A stretch of DNA of 57,208 bases, from NCBI GenBank assembly GCA_949297365.1, contig CASFSL010000010.1, positions 1 through 57,208 on the forward strand, in the 5' to 3' direction. Each line of letters begins with the position of its first letter. Position 1 is the first letter of the stretch. Shown piece by piece: positions 26,224-35,911 of the stretch. The position numbers and the translations under genes were made by a program. Below the pieces are notes generated by a model. The model searched no databases, was not told the origin of the DNA, and saw only the letters and a program-made list of their open reading frames with translations. The DNA comes from an uncultured Bacteroidales bacterium. Lineage in GTDB: Bacteria > Bacteroidota > Bacteroidia > Bacteroidales > UBA932.

Positions 26224-26712
26224 ATGAGACGTTTTCTATTATTTGTAATCTTCTTTTTCGTGCCGTTTGCTGTATGGGCACAGAAGGGTCTTCCCAGTGT
26301 AGAAGTTAAGGATATTGACGGCAATACCGTCAATGTGCAGTCTATTCTGGACGACGGAGTACCCGTAATCCTCTCGTTCTGGTATACTACCTGCAAGCCC
26401 TGCCTGCAGGAGCTCGGAGCCATCAATGATGCTTATGTGGACTGGAGCGAGGAGGCTGACTTCAAGGTCGTGGCCGTGTCCACCGATGACTCCCGTTCCA
26501 GTGCCAAAGTAAAGCCAATGGTAAACGGCCGAGGCTGGACAGACTTCACCATCCTGCTGGATGAGAACAGTGACCTCAAGCGCGCCATGAACGTTCAGAC
26601 TCAGCCGACGGTCTTTGTACTGGACAAGGACGGCAACGTGGTCTACACCCACACCGGCTATACCCCCGGCAGCGAGGAGGAACTCTTTGACCAAATCTTA
26701 AAATTACAGTAA
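26224..26712 (+). CDS. TlpA-like periplasmic thioredoxin family protein
   Basis: This 162-residue protein has a signal peptide (MRRFLLFVIFFFVPFAVWAQ) and an AhpC/TSA-thioredoxin fold with a redox motif, CKPC, in SFWYTTCKPCLQELG (near residue 58). The cis-proline segment TQPTVFVLDKDGNVVY is present. TlpA/ResA-type proteins reduce cysteines of envelope clients. I preferred the ATG at 26224; an in-frame TTG at 26218 exists. The gene lies 9 bases after the Omp28-like gene and 4 bases before the barrel gene, so the four proteins likely form one redox relay. Confidence 0.9.
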   Translation: MRRFLLFVIFFFVPFAVWAQKGLPSVEVKDIDGNTVNVQSILDDGVPVILSFWYTTCKPCLQELGAINDAYVDWSEEADFKVVAVSTDDSRSSAKVKPMVNGRGWTDFTILLDENSDLKRAMNVQTQPTVFVLDKDGNVVYTHTGYTPGSEEELFDQILKLQ

Positions 26713-26716
26713 ACTT

Positions 26717-28303
26717 ATGACGTTCAAAAGATTTACCCTAGCAGTAGGTCTTTTGACTCTGACAGCGGTTGCCTTTGCCCAGGATGAGGACAGAGGCAAC
26801 TTTTCTGCAGGGTTGGAGACCAACACTACATATTACTTCAATGATGAGAAAACAGGAGCAATGGCTCCCGAGGGGCGTATGGGGTCCAATAACTATCTTA
26901 AGATGGACTACACCTGGAAAGGTTTTTCGGCCGGTGTACAGGTGGAAGGTTACTTGCCGCCCCTGCTCGGATACTTCTCTTCGGGAAGTTCACAGTACAA
27001 TATGTTCGGCCGTTATGACTTCTATGCCGGATACAGCGGTCACGGTTGGGATATCCGTCTGGGAAGTCTGTACGAGCAGTTCGGCAGCGGCCTGCTCTTC
27101 CGTACCTACGAGGACCGCACCCTGGGTATCAACAATGCCCTCCAGGGTATCCGTGTAGGTTATACATTCGGTGATTTCTTGACCATCAAGGCTCTGTATG
27201 GTCGGGTGAGGGACATACAGGACTATACCGGAGTATTTGTCTCAGGAGCGGATCTTTCCTTGTCCATCTCTCGCGCAGCCAAGTGGGATGCTTTTGATTG
27301 GACTGTGGAAGGAAGTGTTTTGGACAAATATGAGGTGGTAGAGACTACAAACATTCCGGGAGTCAAGCCACATACCCTCGGTTATTCCGCGAGGATGGCT
27401 TTGGGTTATGCCGGTTTCCGTTTGAGCGGAGAGTACATGAACAGACAGAGCGACCCTGGTATGTATAATATGATGGATACAACCAGAAGCGAGGCCATTC
27501 AGGTAGATTTCGGTTATACTGGATATGGTTTCGGAGCATTGCTCTCCTTCCGTAAGCTGCATAATCCATTCCTCCAGGGATCCCGCTCGTTTGATGGAAT
27601 GTATACCTACATCAATTACGTGCCGGCTTTGACCCAGCAACATACGTATTCCCTAGCAACGCTGAATCCATATACATCTCAAAGGGACGAGATAGGTGGT
27701 CAGGCCGACCTATATTATAATTTCCGCAGAGGTACTGTGATTGGAGGGAAAAAGGGAATGAAGATTCACGCCAATTTCTCCACATATTACGGTAATGTTA
27801 CGAATATGGTATCTGGTGATATGCATAATGAGTTGTTATTCAGAGATTTGACTGTAGATGTGGAGCGTTGGTTCGGTAGTGATTTCAAGATGATACTCTT
27901 CTACAGCTGGCAGACATACAACCATGCTCCAGGTGCTGGAAATGACGAGTCTATGTGGAAGTCACATACAGTAGTAGCGGACTTGACTTATAAGTTTGAC
28001 CGCAAGAACTCGCTCAGACTTGAACTCCAGCATCTTGCTACCAAACAGGATCATAAGAACTGGGCCGCAGCACTGCTGGAGTACAGTTTCGCACCCCGTT
28101 GGAGCGTTTCTGTGCAGGATATGTGGAACTACGGAGATACCAAGACCCACTACATCAACGGAAGTGTGAGCTATTCTTACTCCAAAGTCCGCGCTCAGTT
28201 GAACTTCGGACGTTTCAAGGAAGGTTATCAGTGCTCGGGAGGAGTATGCCGCATGACTCCCGCCTACACCGGTGTCAACCTCTCCCTTATCGTCGCCCTC
28301 TAG
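26717..28303 (+). CDS. Outer-membrane beta-barrel protein, DUF6029-like
   Basis: This 528-residue protein has a signal peptide ending at VAFA-QD (residue 22) and then a long series of alternating amphipathic strands rich in Tyr, Gly and Phe (for example YGRYDFYAGYSGHGWDIRLGS-like turns at 95-117, and GYTFGDFLTIKALYGRV). The C-terminus ends in GVNLSLIVAL, an aromatic-poor but barrel-like last strand. The pattern matches the DUF6029 family often encoded beside TlpA-like and Omp28-like genes in Bacteroidota, as here. It may be a pore or the client of the redox relay. Substrate unknown. A terminator follows at once. Confidence 0.78.
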   Translation: MTFKRFTLAVGLLTLTAVAFAQDEDRGNFSAGLETNTTYYFNDEKTGAMAPEGRMGSNNYLKMDYTWKGFSAGVQVEGYLPPLLGYFSSGSSQYNMFGRYDFYAGYSGHGWDIRLGSLYEQFGSGLLFRTYEDRTLGINNALQGIRVGYTFGDFLTIKALYGRVRDIQDYTGVFVSGADLSLSISRAAKWDAFDWTVEGSVLDKYEVVETTNIPGVKPHTLGYSARMALGYAGFRLSGEYMNRQSDPGMYNMMDTTRSEAIQVDFGYTGYGFGALLSFRKLHNPFLQGSRSFDGMYTYINYVPALTQQHTYSLATLNPYTSQRDEIGGQADLYYNFRRGTVIGGKKGMKIHANFSTYYGNVTNMVSGDMHNELLFRDLTVDVERWFGSDFKMILFYSWQTYNHAPGAGNDESMWKSHTVVADLTYKFDRKNSLRLELQHLATKQDHKNWAAALLEYSFAPRWSVSVQDMWNYGDTKTHYINGSVSYSYSKVRAQLNFGRFKEGYQCSGGVCRMTPAYTGVNLSLIVAL

Positions 28304-28324
28304 GCGTAGGGCTTGCAGATAATG

Positions 28325-28354
28325 AAAAGCTTCGGACATCCCGGAGCTTTTTTA
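28325..28354 (+). terminator. Terminator of the thiol-redox operon
   Basis: AAGCTTCGG (28327-28335) pairs with CCGGAGCTT (28341-28349), loop of five bases, then T residues to 28353. Confidence 0.85.
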
Positions 28355-28952
28355 ATTTTGTAGAGATGCTTACCGGGAAACACCTCTTCGAGTACTAACT
28401 ATATCGTTTTTCTTGAGGACACCCTGTCAAGGCTCGGGGACAAGGCGTGTCTGTCCGACAGATGGTGCCATGACAATACAGAAATTCTGAATCTCATTTA
28501 TGAGTTCGTGTGTTTTTAATGTGTTAGCAAAAGTTACGGGTTTTATTCCAGACCGTCAAGTTCTCATGCAACTTCCACCATGCTGTGTGAATTCCAGTGA
28601 CAAAATCATAATCAAAACTAAAGGAAGGGTGTTGGAGTATCTCCTATGAATCTTGTTACGAAGTATTACGGGCAAGGCTATGATTTTCAATTGCCTGTAA
28701 ATCAGCTAGTCTTGATTTTGGGAGGTGCCGCATAAGCTTTTCAAAACGGGATACGGCACCTTGTAAAATTGTAATAGCTGGATAATGAAGCGATTATGGA
28801 TTGGAATCGGGCCCGGTCGCAATGATTCAGAACATGACGAATTTCATTTTTTACCATTTCTGTAAAATAATGATAGTCAAGACGTAAAATATAGTGGCAA
28901 TGTTGAGTGACTTGATTACATTTGCCTCCGTTAGCCAATAAATTTTCTAAAG
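28355..28952. other. AT-richer gap before the Rpn pseudogene, one clear hairpin, no gene seen
   Basis: About 600 bases hold no frame I can recognise. AGGTGCCG (28723-28730) and CGGCACCT (28754-28761) form a perfect 8 bp stem around 23 bases. A -7 box, TACATTTG, lies at 28917-28924 and probably serves the following gene. Confidence 0.55.
28917..28924 (+). promoter_or_regulatory. -7 box upstream of the Rpn-type gene
   Basis: TACATTTG matches the -7 consensus and lies 28 bases before the ATG at 28953, so the interrupted gene may still be transcribed. Confidence 0.5.
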
Positions 28953-29699
28953 ATGAGTAAGTATTTGGATCCAAAGGCCGACCTTACATTCAAGAAAGTG
29001 TTCGGTGAGCATCGGGACCTGGTTGTGAGTTTCCTGAATGCTCTGTTACCCTTCGATTCACCGGAGGAGGAGATAAAGGAAGTGTAGGAGTACTTAGACC
29101 CGGAGTTGATGCCTCGCAATCCGCTGAAGAAGTACAGCGTGGTGGACCTTCGTTGCCATGACGCGCGCGGCAGGCAGTTCGTGGTGGAGATGCAGATGAT
29201 GTGGACCTCGGCGTTCAAGCAGAGAGTGCTGTTCAATGCCTCGAAGGCGTATGTGAGCCAGTTGGAGACAGGCGACGAGTACGAGCTTCTCCAGCCGGTG
29301 TACTCGCTCAATATCGTGGACGACGTGTACAGCGACAGTCCGAGTTACTATCATGAGTACCGCATAGTGGCGATAGAGGAGACGGACGAGGTGATAGACG
29401 GACTGAGGTTCGTGTTCATAGAGCTGCCTAAATTCGACCCGATGTCATACAGCGATAAGAAGATGCAGGTTCTGTGGCTGCGTTACCTGACGGAGATCAA
29501 CGCCAAGACCCGCGAGGCTCCCAAGGACCTGATGTCGGAGCCCGTGATACGCATGGGCATCCAGCAAGACATTGAACAGGGAGTGAGGCAAGAAAAGCTC
29601 AAGATAGCCAGCAGTTTGAGACTCAAGGGCTTGCCGATGAGCTACATAGCCGAGATTACTGGCCTTGCTCCAGAGGAAAAGCCTAGCCTTAAAGCATAG
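28953..29699 (+). pseudogene. Rpn/PD-(D/E)XK nuclease-family transposase gene with an in-frame TAG
   Basis: From the ATG at 28953 the frame reads MSKYLDPKADLTFKKVFG, the typical start of the Rpn (PF12784-like) recombination-promoting nuclease family, and continues to 29699 except for a single TAG at 29085-29087 after 44 codons. After the stop the frame holds the nuclease core, VVDLRCHDARGRQFVVEMQM (residues about 57-76, acidic D, E-x-Q), and the tail GLPMSYIAEITGL typical of the family. The rest of the reading frame is intact, so this is either a recent pseudogene or a gene with suppressed stop. Other genes here end in TAG (for example at 10530 and 26214), which argues against a reassigned codon. 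An in-frame ATG at 29106 could restart translation, but it would lack the N-terminus. Confidence 0.85.
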
Positions 29700-29858
29700 T
29701 TGTCTGCACGGCGGCAGTAATGACACTTGTGGGGTAAACGGGTTGTCATGATGTCAGGAGTGAGTATGCTATGTTCAGGAAAGAAAAAAAATTTGGCTGA
29801 AATCAAGATTATTATTTTCTTCGCGCCCGGTTTTTAAATAATTAAAATGTTAAGGAAT

Positions 29859-31253
29859 ATGAGAAAAATTGTAATGGCAGTCATGGCGGCTGCATCTGTG
29901 ATTTTTGCCTCATGTGATCAGGGGCGTGATATCGCTGTAAGTGAGTTTACTGTAGATATGGCAAATGACGGAAATACTGTCAGAGTATCTGTGGTACCGT
30001 CTGATGAGTCTGTAAGTTATTGTACGGGTCTTATTATGGAGGATGATTATGCGGCCTTGGGAGAAGACGGTCTCGTCTCTTATATCAATGACCAGGTAGC
30101 CAGTGCGGAGCTTAAGACTGGTCCTTCTACCGAGGTCTATCAGGATCTGCTCTGGCAGACACACTATTATGCGTTTGTAGCCCAGATTAATGACGGTTCT
30201 GTGTACGGAGAACCCGTTGTGGAGAGCGTCAAGACCTACAGGCCCTATGTAGAGTTCGCTCCGGAAGGAACGATAATAGCTCCTTATGCGGTTTCAGACA
30301 ATGGGCGTTGGGTAGTCGGCAACTATCAGGGAGAGACGATGGCTTCGTATATTTATGATGTGCGTCGTGATTCGCTGACTATAGTTGACGGTGTTATGTT
30401 GTATGATATAACCGATGCAGGAGTGGCTTACGGAAAGGATTTTGCCGGTCCCGTGTATTATGAGGACGGTCAGATTAAGACAGTAGCGGCACCGGCTGGC
30501 TCTATGGAGAGTGGATTCTACGGGGTGTCACCGGATGGATCGGTCGCTGTAGGCTATTGTATGACAGAAACACACGATAATGCCGCCATCGTCTATGAGA
30601 ACGGAACTATCGCTAACATCACAGGTACGGATATTAACGGACAGACTCCGGATGGTATTGTGGCAAAGGGAATCGGTGCCAACGGCAATATCGCAGGGTA
30701 TCTGCTGGATTCTGAGCACGGTCAGGAATTCGGCTGTATGTGGAGGGGAACTTCTCACGAGTTTGACCTTTTCGCGGATGAGTATACGGGAGAATGGAAT
30801 GAAGAGTTGTATACATATACGAAGAGATATGGGGATCTTGAGATTGTCATCTCTCCCAGCGGAAGGTATCTGGCTGGGAAACTGCAGATTTCCGAGTCTT
30901 GGGAGCATATGCCTACGCTGGCTTACGTTTATGATTCCGAGGAGGACAGGATGTACGAAATCAGTGATGTCGCATACAATGAGTTTAGACCTTGCGCTGT
31001 GACTTCAACTGGTCTGCTCTTCTTGGCGGATGTTCCTTTCGGAGTGTCCAGCCAGCCCTATGTATGGGATTTCAGTACAGATCAGGTTTCGACTTTCGCG
31101 GACTATGCATCTCAGCAGTACGGATATGCTCCCGAGGGCGTGACTATTCAAGGTTCTGTTCTGGCAACGAGTGATGACGGGACTGTGGTTGTCGGCAACT
31201 ACACCAGTGATACCGCATTCTATACGACGATATACTTCATGTCTGAGGAGTAG
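29859..31253 (+). CDS. Secreted lipoprotein with HAF/propeller-like repeats, unknown function
   Basis: The start at 29859 is preceded by an AAGGA five-mer and opens a lipoprotein signal, MRKIVMAVMAAASVIFASC; an in-frame ATG lies at 29847. After a short beta-rich N-terminal domain (about 25-130) come repeats of the form A.S.NGRWVVGNY, YGVSPDGSVAVGY and GIGANGNIAGYL, which resemble HAF-type propeller repeats. No catalytic motif is visible. The lipid anchor suggests outer-membrane or surface placement. It lies alone between the Rpn pseudogene and the convergent nifJ gene, with a bidirectional terminator after it. Third positions are more A/T-rich than in the fab genes. Confidence 0.7.
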   Translation: MRKIVMAVMAAASVIFASCDQGRDIAVSEFTVDMANDGNTVRVSVVPSDESVSYCTGLIMEDDYAALGEDGLVSYINDQVASAELKTGPSTEVYQDLLWQTHYYAFVAQINDGSVYGEPVVESVKTYRPYVEFAPEGTIIAPYAVSDNGRWVVGNYQGETMASYIYDVRRDSLTIVDGVMLYDITDAGVAYGKDFAGPVYYEDGQIKTVAAPAGSMESGFYGVSPDGSVAVGYCMTETHDNAAIVYENGTIANITGTDINGQTPDGIVAKGIGANGNIAGYLLDSEHGQEFGCMWRGTSHEFDLFADEYTGEWNEELYTYTKRYGDLEIVISPSGRYLAGKLQISESWEHMPTLAYVYDSEEDRMYEISDVAYNEFRPCAVTSTGLLFLADVPFGVSSQPYVWDFSTDQVSTFADYASQQYGYAPEGVTIQGSVLATSDDGTVVVGNYTSDTAFYTTIYFMSEE

Positions 31254-31308
31254 TCGAAGTATAAAAGCGAAGCAGACTGTAGAGTTTGTCGCTTAGGCAA
31301 TATTTAGT

Positions 31309-31347
31309 AAAAATCCCGGCAGGACATCAGTTTCTGCCGGGATTTTT
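31309..31347. terminator. Bidirectional terminator between the lipoprotein gene and nifJ
   Basis: AAAAATCCCGGCAG (31309-31322) pairs with CTGCCGGGATTTTT (31334-31347), with A/T runs on both sides, so it can stop transcription from either direction. Confidence 0.9.
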
Positions 31348-31368
31348 ACTGATTTTAGCTTGCCTGTG

Positions 31369-34300
31369 TTACAGGGCCAGACGCTTGTAGGACTCGTAGC
31401 GGATCTTGGCGTACTGCTCGGTCTTGTCGAAGAGTTCCTGAGCGGTGTCGGGGAAGCTCTTCATCAGCGAACTGTAGCGGACCTCACCTTTGATGAACTC
31501 CTGGAACTTGCTCCAGTCAGGCTCCTTGCTGTCGAGGGTGAAGGGATTCTTGCCTTCCTCGGCGAGAGCGGGGTTGAAGCGGTACAGATGCCAGTAACCG
31601 CACTCTACGGCGAGCTTCTCCTCTCTCTGGCTCTTGCCCATGCCGTTGCGCAGACCGTGGTTGATGCAGGGCGCGTAGGCGATGATCAGTGACGGTCCGT
31701 TGTAGGCCTCGGCTTCCTTGAGCACGTTGAAGTACTGTGTGGGGTTGGCTCCCATGGCCACCTGTGCCACGTACACGTAACCGTAGCTCATGGCCATCAT
31801 GCCCAGGTCTTTCTTGCGTACCTTCTTTCCGGATGTCGCGAACTTGGCGACTGCGCCGGCAGGTGTGGACTTGGATGACTGTCCGCCGGTGTTGGAGTAC
31901 ACCTCGGTGTCAAGCACGAGGACGTTGACATTCTCGCCGGAAGCCAGGACATGGTCCAGTCCGCCGTATCCGATGTCGTATGCCCAACCGTCACCGCCGA
32001 AGATCCACTGGCTGCGTGCGGGAATCCAGTCGCGGTAGTCGTACAGTTTCCTGCAGGCCTCGCACTCGCTTTCCTCCAGCATCGGAACGAGCTTGTCGCA
32101 TATCTCGCGGGTCGCGGCGGCGTTGCCTCTGTCGGCCAGCCACTGCTCGAAGAGTGCCTTGATGTCGGCGGAGCACTTGTTGCACTCCAGACCCTGTTTC
32201 ATGAGCTCGGCGACAGTATTGCGCAGTCTTTCAGAGCCGAGTCTCATTCCGAGACCGAACTCAGCGTTATCCTCGAACAGGGAGTTGTCCCATGCCGGTC
32301 CGCGTCCGTTCTTGTCGGTGCAGTAAGGTGAGGACGGGAATGAGGCACTGTAGATCGAAGAGCATCCGGTGGCGTTTGCAACCATCATGCGGTCTCCGAA
32401 AAGCTGTGTGATGGCCTTAATGTAAGGTGTCTCACCGCATCCGGCGCAGGCACCTGAGAACTCGAACAGAGGCTGCGAGAACTGGGAGTTCTTGAAGTTC
32501 TGTGTCTTGGGGGCGACAGTGTCCTTGTAGCCGACGTTGGTGTGCATGTAGTCGAATATTGCCTGCTGGTCCATCTGTGTGTCGATAGGCCTGAGCTCGA
32601 GGGCTTTCTCCTTTGCGGGACATACGTCTACGCAGTTGCCGCAGCCGGTGCAGTCCATAGGTGATACCTGCATGGTGAAGCGGTAGGCCTTGAATGCGGC
32701 CTTGCCCTCCGCGCTTCTTACACCTTTGGGAGCCTTGGCCAGCTCCTCCTCAGTGGCGAGGAAAGGACGGATGGCGGCGTGAGGACATACGTAGGCGCAC
32801 TGGTTGCACTGGATACATCTCTCGGGATTCCATTCGGGAACATTGACGGCTATGCCGCGTTTCTCAAATGCCGCAGTGCCGGCGGGAATGGTGCCGTCGG
32901 CATGTTCGCCGGTGAAGGCGCTGACGGGAATCTCGTATCCGTTCTGGGCGTTGACCACGTCGGCTACGCTGCGTACCCACTCGGGTGCGAGGCGGTCGAA
33001 GTTGGCCGGACGGAAGCGGGCCACTACGTTGCTCCACTCAGCGGGAACGGTGAGTTCCTCGTACTCGGCTCCGCGGTCCACTGCGGCGTAGTTCATGCTG
33101 ACCACTTTCTCGCCCTTCTTGCCGTAGCTCTTGTCGATGGCTTTCTTCATGAAGGCCACGGCCTGCTCATAGGGGATGATGCCGGTAATCTTGAAGAATG
33201 CGGACTGGAGTATGGTGTTGGTGCGGTTGCCCAGGCCGATCTCCTCGGCTATCTTGGTGGCGTTGATGATGTAGACTTTCAGACCTTTCTCGGCGATGAT
33301 CTGCTTTACGTGGTCTGGAATCCTCTTGAGAGTCTCTTCCATCGACCAGAGGCTGTTGAGCAGGAATGTACCGCCTCTCTTGATGCCTTTGAGCACATCG
33401 TATTTATAAAGGTATGAAGGTACGTGGCAGGCCACGAAGTCGGGAGTGGACACCAGGTAGGGAGATGTGATGGGGCTGTCTCCGAAACGCAGGTGAGAGC
33501 AGGTGTATCCGCCGGACTTCTTGGAATCGTAGTCGAAGTAGCCCTGGCAGTATTTGGATGTATGGTCGCCGATGATCTTGATGGTGTTCTTGTTGGCACC
33601 CACCGTACCGTCGGAGCCGAGGCCGTAGAACTTGCACTCGTAGGTGCCTTTCTTGGCCAGGGAGACTTCCTCGCCTACAGGGAGGGACTTGAAGGTCACG
33701 TCATCAGTGATGCCGATGGTGAAGTCGGCTTTGGGCTGTTTCTGCTTGAGGTTCTTGAAGACGGCGAATATCTGGGCGGGGCTGGTGTCCTTGGAGGACA
33801 GACCGTAGCGTCCGCCGATGATGTAGGGAGCGTCACCGCCCATCTCGGCAAGTGTGGACTTGACATCAAGATAGAGGGGCTCGCCTACGCTGCCGGGCTC
33901 CTTGCAGCGGTCGAGTACTGCGATGCGCTTGACGCTCTTGGGCAGGACTCTGAGGAAATATTTGGCAGAGAAAGGCCTGTAGAGGCGGACAGTGATGACA
34001 CCGACTTTCTCGCCCTTGGCCATGAGGGCGTCAACGACTTCGCGGATAGTCTCGCATACGGAGCCCATGGCGATGATGATGTCCTTGGCGTTGGGATCAC
34101 CGTAGTAGTCGAACGGCAGGTAATGGCGGCCTGTCAGCTCGCTGATCTCACCCATGTAGCGGGCTACGATGTCGGGAACGGCGTCATAGTAGGTGTTGCT
34201 TGCCTCGCGGGCCTGGAAATATACGTCGGGATTCTGGGCGGTGCCTCTGGTCACGGGCTTGTTGGGGTTGAGGGCTCTCTTGCGGAATGCCTCCAGGGCT

Positions 34301-34899
34301 TTCTCGCTGATCATGCTCTTGAGGGCATCGGGGTCGAGCACCTCTATCTTCTGGATCTCGTGTGATGTGCGGAATCCGTCGAAGAAGTGGATGAAGGGCA
34401 CGCTGGACTTGATGGTGGAGAGATGGGCTACGGCTCCGAGGTCCATGGCTTCCTGTACGCTGGACGAGGCCAGCATGGCGAAACCGGTCTGACGGCAGGC
34501 CATCACGTCCTGATGGTCTCCGAAGATGGACAAGGCCTGGGTGGCGAGGGCGCGGGCCGATACATGGAATACCGTAGGCAGCAGCTCGCCGGCGATCTTG
34601 TACATATTGGGAATCATCAGCAGCAATCCCTGTGACGCAGTGAATGTGGTGGTCAGGGCTCCGGCCTGAAGTGAGCCGTGAACAGCACCTGCCGCTCCTC
34701 CCTCACTCTGCATTTCCGTTACTTTTACTGTCTCCCCGAACAGATTCTTCTTGCCGAAGGCGGCCCATTCGTCTACGTATTCGGCCATGGTCGAAGAAGG
34801 TGTGATAGGGTAGATAGCGGCATGTTCACTGAACATATACGCTACATGCGCTGCGGCGTAGTTGCCGTCACATGTGATAAATGTTTTCTCTTTTGCCAT
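31369..34899 (-). CDS. nifJ: Pyruvate:ferredoxin (flavodoxin) oxidoreductase
   Basis: This 1176-residue single-chain enzyme oxidises pyruvate to acetyl-CoA, CO2 and reduced ferredoxin, a central step in strictly anaerobic metabolism. Domains in order are the pyrimidine-binding domain from the N-terminus (YAAAHVAYMFSEHAAIYPIT), the domain II/III region with gamma-type residues, two 4Fe-4S motifs (CIQCNQCAYVC near residue 695 and CTGCGNCVDVC near 748), and the C-terminal thiamine diphosphate domain with SGACAGCGETPY and GGDGWAYDIGYGG (near 970). All modules are complete. fabD lies 41 bases upstream on the same strand. The length is normal for the one-chain form. Confidence 0.97.
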   Translation of the reverse strand: MAKEKTFITCDGNYAAAHVAYMFSEHAAIYPITPSSTMAEYVDEWAAFGKKNLFGETVKVTEMQSEGGAAGAVHGSLQAGALTTTFTASQGLLLMIPNMYKIAGELLPTVFHVSARALATQALSIFGDHQDVMACRQTGFAMLASSSVQEAMDLGAVAHLSTIKSSVPFIHFFDGFRTSHEIQKIEVLDPDALKSMISEKALEAFRKRALNPNKPVTRGTAQNPDVYFQAREASNTYYDAVPDIVARYMGEISELTGRHYLPFDYYGDPNAKDIIIAMGSVCETIREVVDALMAKGEKVGVITVRLYRPFSAKYFLRVLPKSVKRIAVLDRCKEPGSVGEPLYLDVKSTLAEMGGDAPYIIGGRYGLSSKDTSPAQIFAVFKNLKQKQPKADFTIGITDDVTFKSLPVGEEVSLAKKGTYECKFYGLGSDGTVGANKNTIKIIGDHTSKYCQGYFDYDSKKSGGYTCSHLRFGDSPITSPYLVSTPDFVACHVPSYLYKYDVLKGIKRGGTFLLNSLWSMEETLKRIPDHVKQIIAEKGLKVYIINATKIAEEIGLGNRTNTILQSAFFKITGIIPYEQAVAFMKKAIDKSYGKKGEKVVSMNYAAVDRGAEYEELTVPAEWSNVVARFRPANFDRLAPEWVRSVADVVNAQNGYEIPVSAFTGEHADGTIPAGTAAFEKRGIAVNVPEWNPERCIQCNQCAYVCPHAAIRPFLATEEELAKAPKGVRSAEGKAAFKAYRFTMQVSPMDCTGCGNCVDVCPAKEKALELRPIDTQMDQQAIFDYMHTNVGYKDTVAPKTQNFKNSQFSQPLFEFSGACAGCGETPYIKAITQLFGDRMMVANATGCSSIYSASFPSSPYCTDKNGRGPAWDNSLFEDNAEFGLGMRLGSERLRNTVAELMKQGLECNKCSADIKALFEQWLADRGNAAATREICDKLVPMLEESECEACRKLYDYRDWIPARSQWIFGGDGWAYDIGYGGLDHVLASGENVNVLVLDTEVYSNTGGQSSKSTPAGAVAKFATSGKKVRKKDLGMMAMSYGYVYVAQVAMGANPTQYFNVLKEAEAYNGPSLIIAYAPCINHGLRNGMGKSQREEKLAVECGYWHLYRFNPALAEEGKNPFTLDSKEPDWSKFQEFIKGEVRYSSLMKSFPDTAQELFDKTEQYAKIRYESYKRLAL

Positions 34900-34940
34900 T
34901 ATTAGGACGATTTTAGTAGTTATTGTTATTTGTTGTAGTT

Positions 34941-35810
34941 TTATTTATTCGGAAGGCATTTCTTGATAAGTCCCTGCAGGACGGCGCCCGGACCGAGCTC
35001 CACGAACTCAGTTGCTCCGTCGCGGTGCATGTTGAGCACCGTCTGGGTCCATCTTACGGGGGAGGTGAGCTGGCGCAGCAGCTTGTCCTTTATCTCGGCC
35101 GGGTCTGTGGATGGCTGTGCGTCCACGTTCTGGTATACGGGGCAGACGGGAGCCTTTATCTCGGTCCTGCTTATGGCCTCGGCCAGTTCCAGTCTGGCAG
35201 GCTCCATCAGCGGCGAGTGGAACGCTCCTCCTACGGCTAGTCTGAGAGCTCTTTTGGCACCGGCCTCTTTCAGCGTCTCGCAGGCCTTGTCCACGGCTTC
35301 TATCTCGCCTGATATGACGAGCTGGCCGGGACAGTTGTAGTTGGCCGGGACGACGATGCCGTCAGTCTCGGCGCATACCTTTTCCACCAGGTCGTCTGGC
35401 AGGCCGATGATGGCGGCCATGGTCGAGGGCCTGGCCTCGCAGGCTTTCTGCATGGCCATCGCCCTGGCGTATACCAGGCGGAGTCCGTCCTCGAAGGACA
35501 TGGCTCCGGCGGCGACCAGGGCCGAGAACTCTCCGAGGGAGTGTCCGGCGGTCATGTCCGGTCTGAAATTATCTATAGTGGCTGCAGCGGCGACAGAGTG
35601 GATGAACACTGCCGGCTGGGTTACTCTGGTCTGTTTGAGGTCATCGGCCGAGCCGGTGAACATTATGCTGCGGATGTCGAATCCGAGGATGTCGCATGCG
35701 CTGTCAATGAGCTCCTTGGCCTTGGGGCTTGCATCGTACAGATCCTTGCCCATCCCTGTAAATTGTGCTCCCTGTCCGGGAAAAACATAAGCAGTCATAT
35801 TCTTTTTCAA
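34941..35810 (-). CDS. fabD: Malonyl-CoA:ACP transacylase
   Basis: This 289-residue enzyme loads malonate onto acyl carrier protein. It has PGQGAQFTGMGKDLY at the start, the nucleophile Ser91 in GHSLGEFSAL and the QP motif in TQPAVFIHS. A conserved His (in GGAFHSPLM, near residue 200) completes the dyad. The gene sits 41 bases upstream of nifJ and far from the fabHFZG cluster, so fatty acid synthesis is split between two loci in this window. Its start lies beside the tRNA-Arg promoter on the other strand. Confidence 0.96.
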   Translation of the reverse strand: MKKNMTAYVFPGQGAQFTGMGKDLYDASPKAKELIDSACDILGFDIRSIMFTGSADDLKQTRVTQPAVFIHSVAAAATIDNFRPDMTAGHSLGEFSALVAAGAMSFEDGLRLVYARAMAMQKACEARPSTMAAIIGLPDDLVEKVCAETDGIVVPANYNCPGQLVISGEIEAVDKACETLKEAGAKRALRLAVGGAFHSPLMEPARLELAEAISRTEIKAPVCPVYQNVDAQPSTDPAEIKDKLLRQLTSPVRWTQTVLNMHRDGATEFVELGPGAVLQGLIKKCLPNK

Positions 35811-35820
35811 ATTTTATTTG

Positions 35821-35828
35821 TACATTTG
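35821..35828 (+). promoter_or_regulatory. tRNA-Arg promoter -7 box
   Basis: TACATTTG matches the -7 consensus and ends 11 bases before the tRNA. Confidence 0.65.
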
Positions 35829-35839
35829 CATTCCTTTTC

Positions 35840-35911
35840 GCCTCCGTAGTTTAATGGATAGAATGAGAGATTCCGGTTCTCTTGGTTGGGGTTCGATTCC
35901 CCACGGAGGTA
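35840..35911 (+). tRNA. tRNA-Arg (anticodon CCG)
   Basis: The 72-base cloverleaf has acceptor GCCTCCG with CGGAGGT (one G-T pair), an anticodon stem AGAGA with TCTCT around the loop TTCCGGT, and the T arm TGGGG-TTCGATT-CCCCA. The anticodon CCG reads CGG codons. CCA is not encoded. The discriminator base is A. Confidence 0.93.

Noticed and set aside
28355-28952. A degenerate gene between the redox operon and the Rpn gene
   Set aside because: Short open stretches exist, but none starts well or shows family residues.
29085-29087. Reassignment of TAG as a sense codon
   Set aside because: TAG is a genuine stop of other genes in the window, such as those ending at 10530 and 26214.
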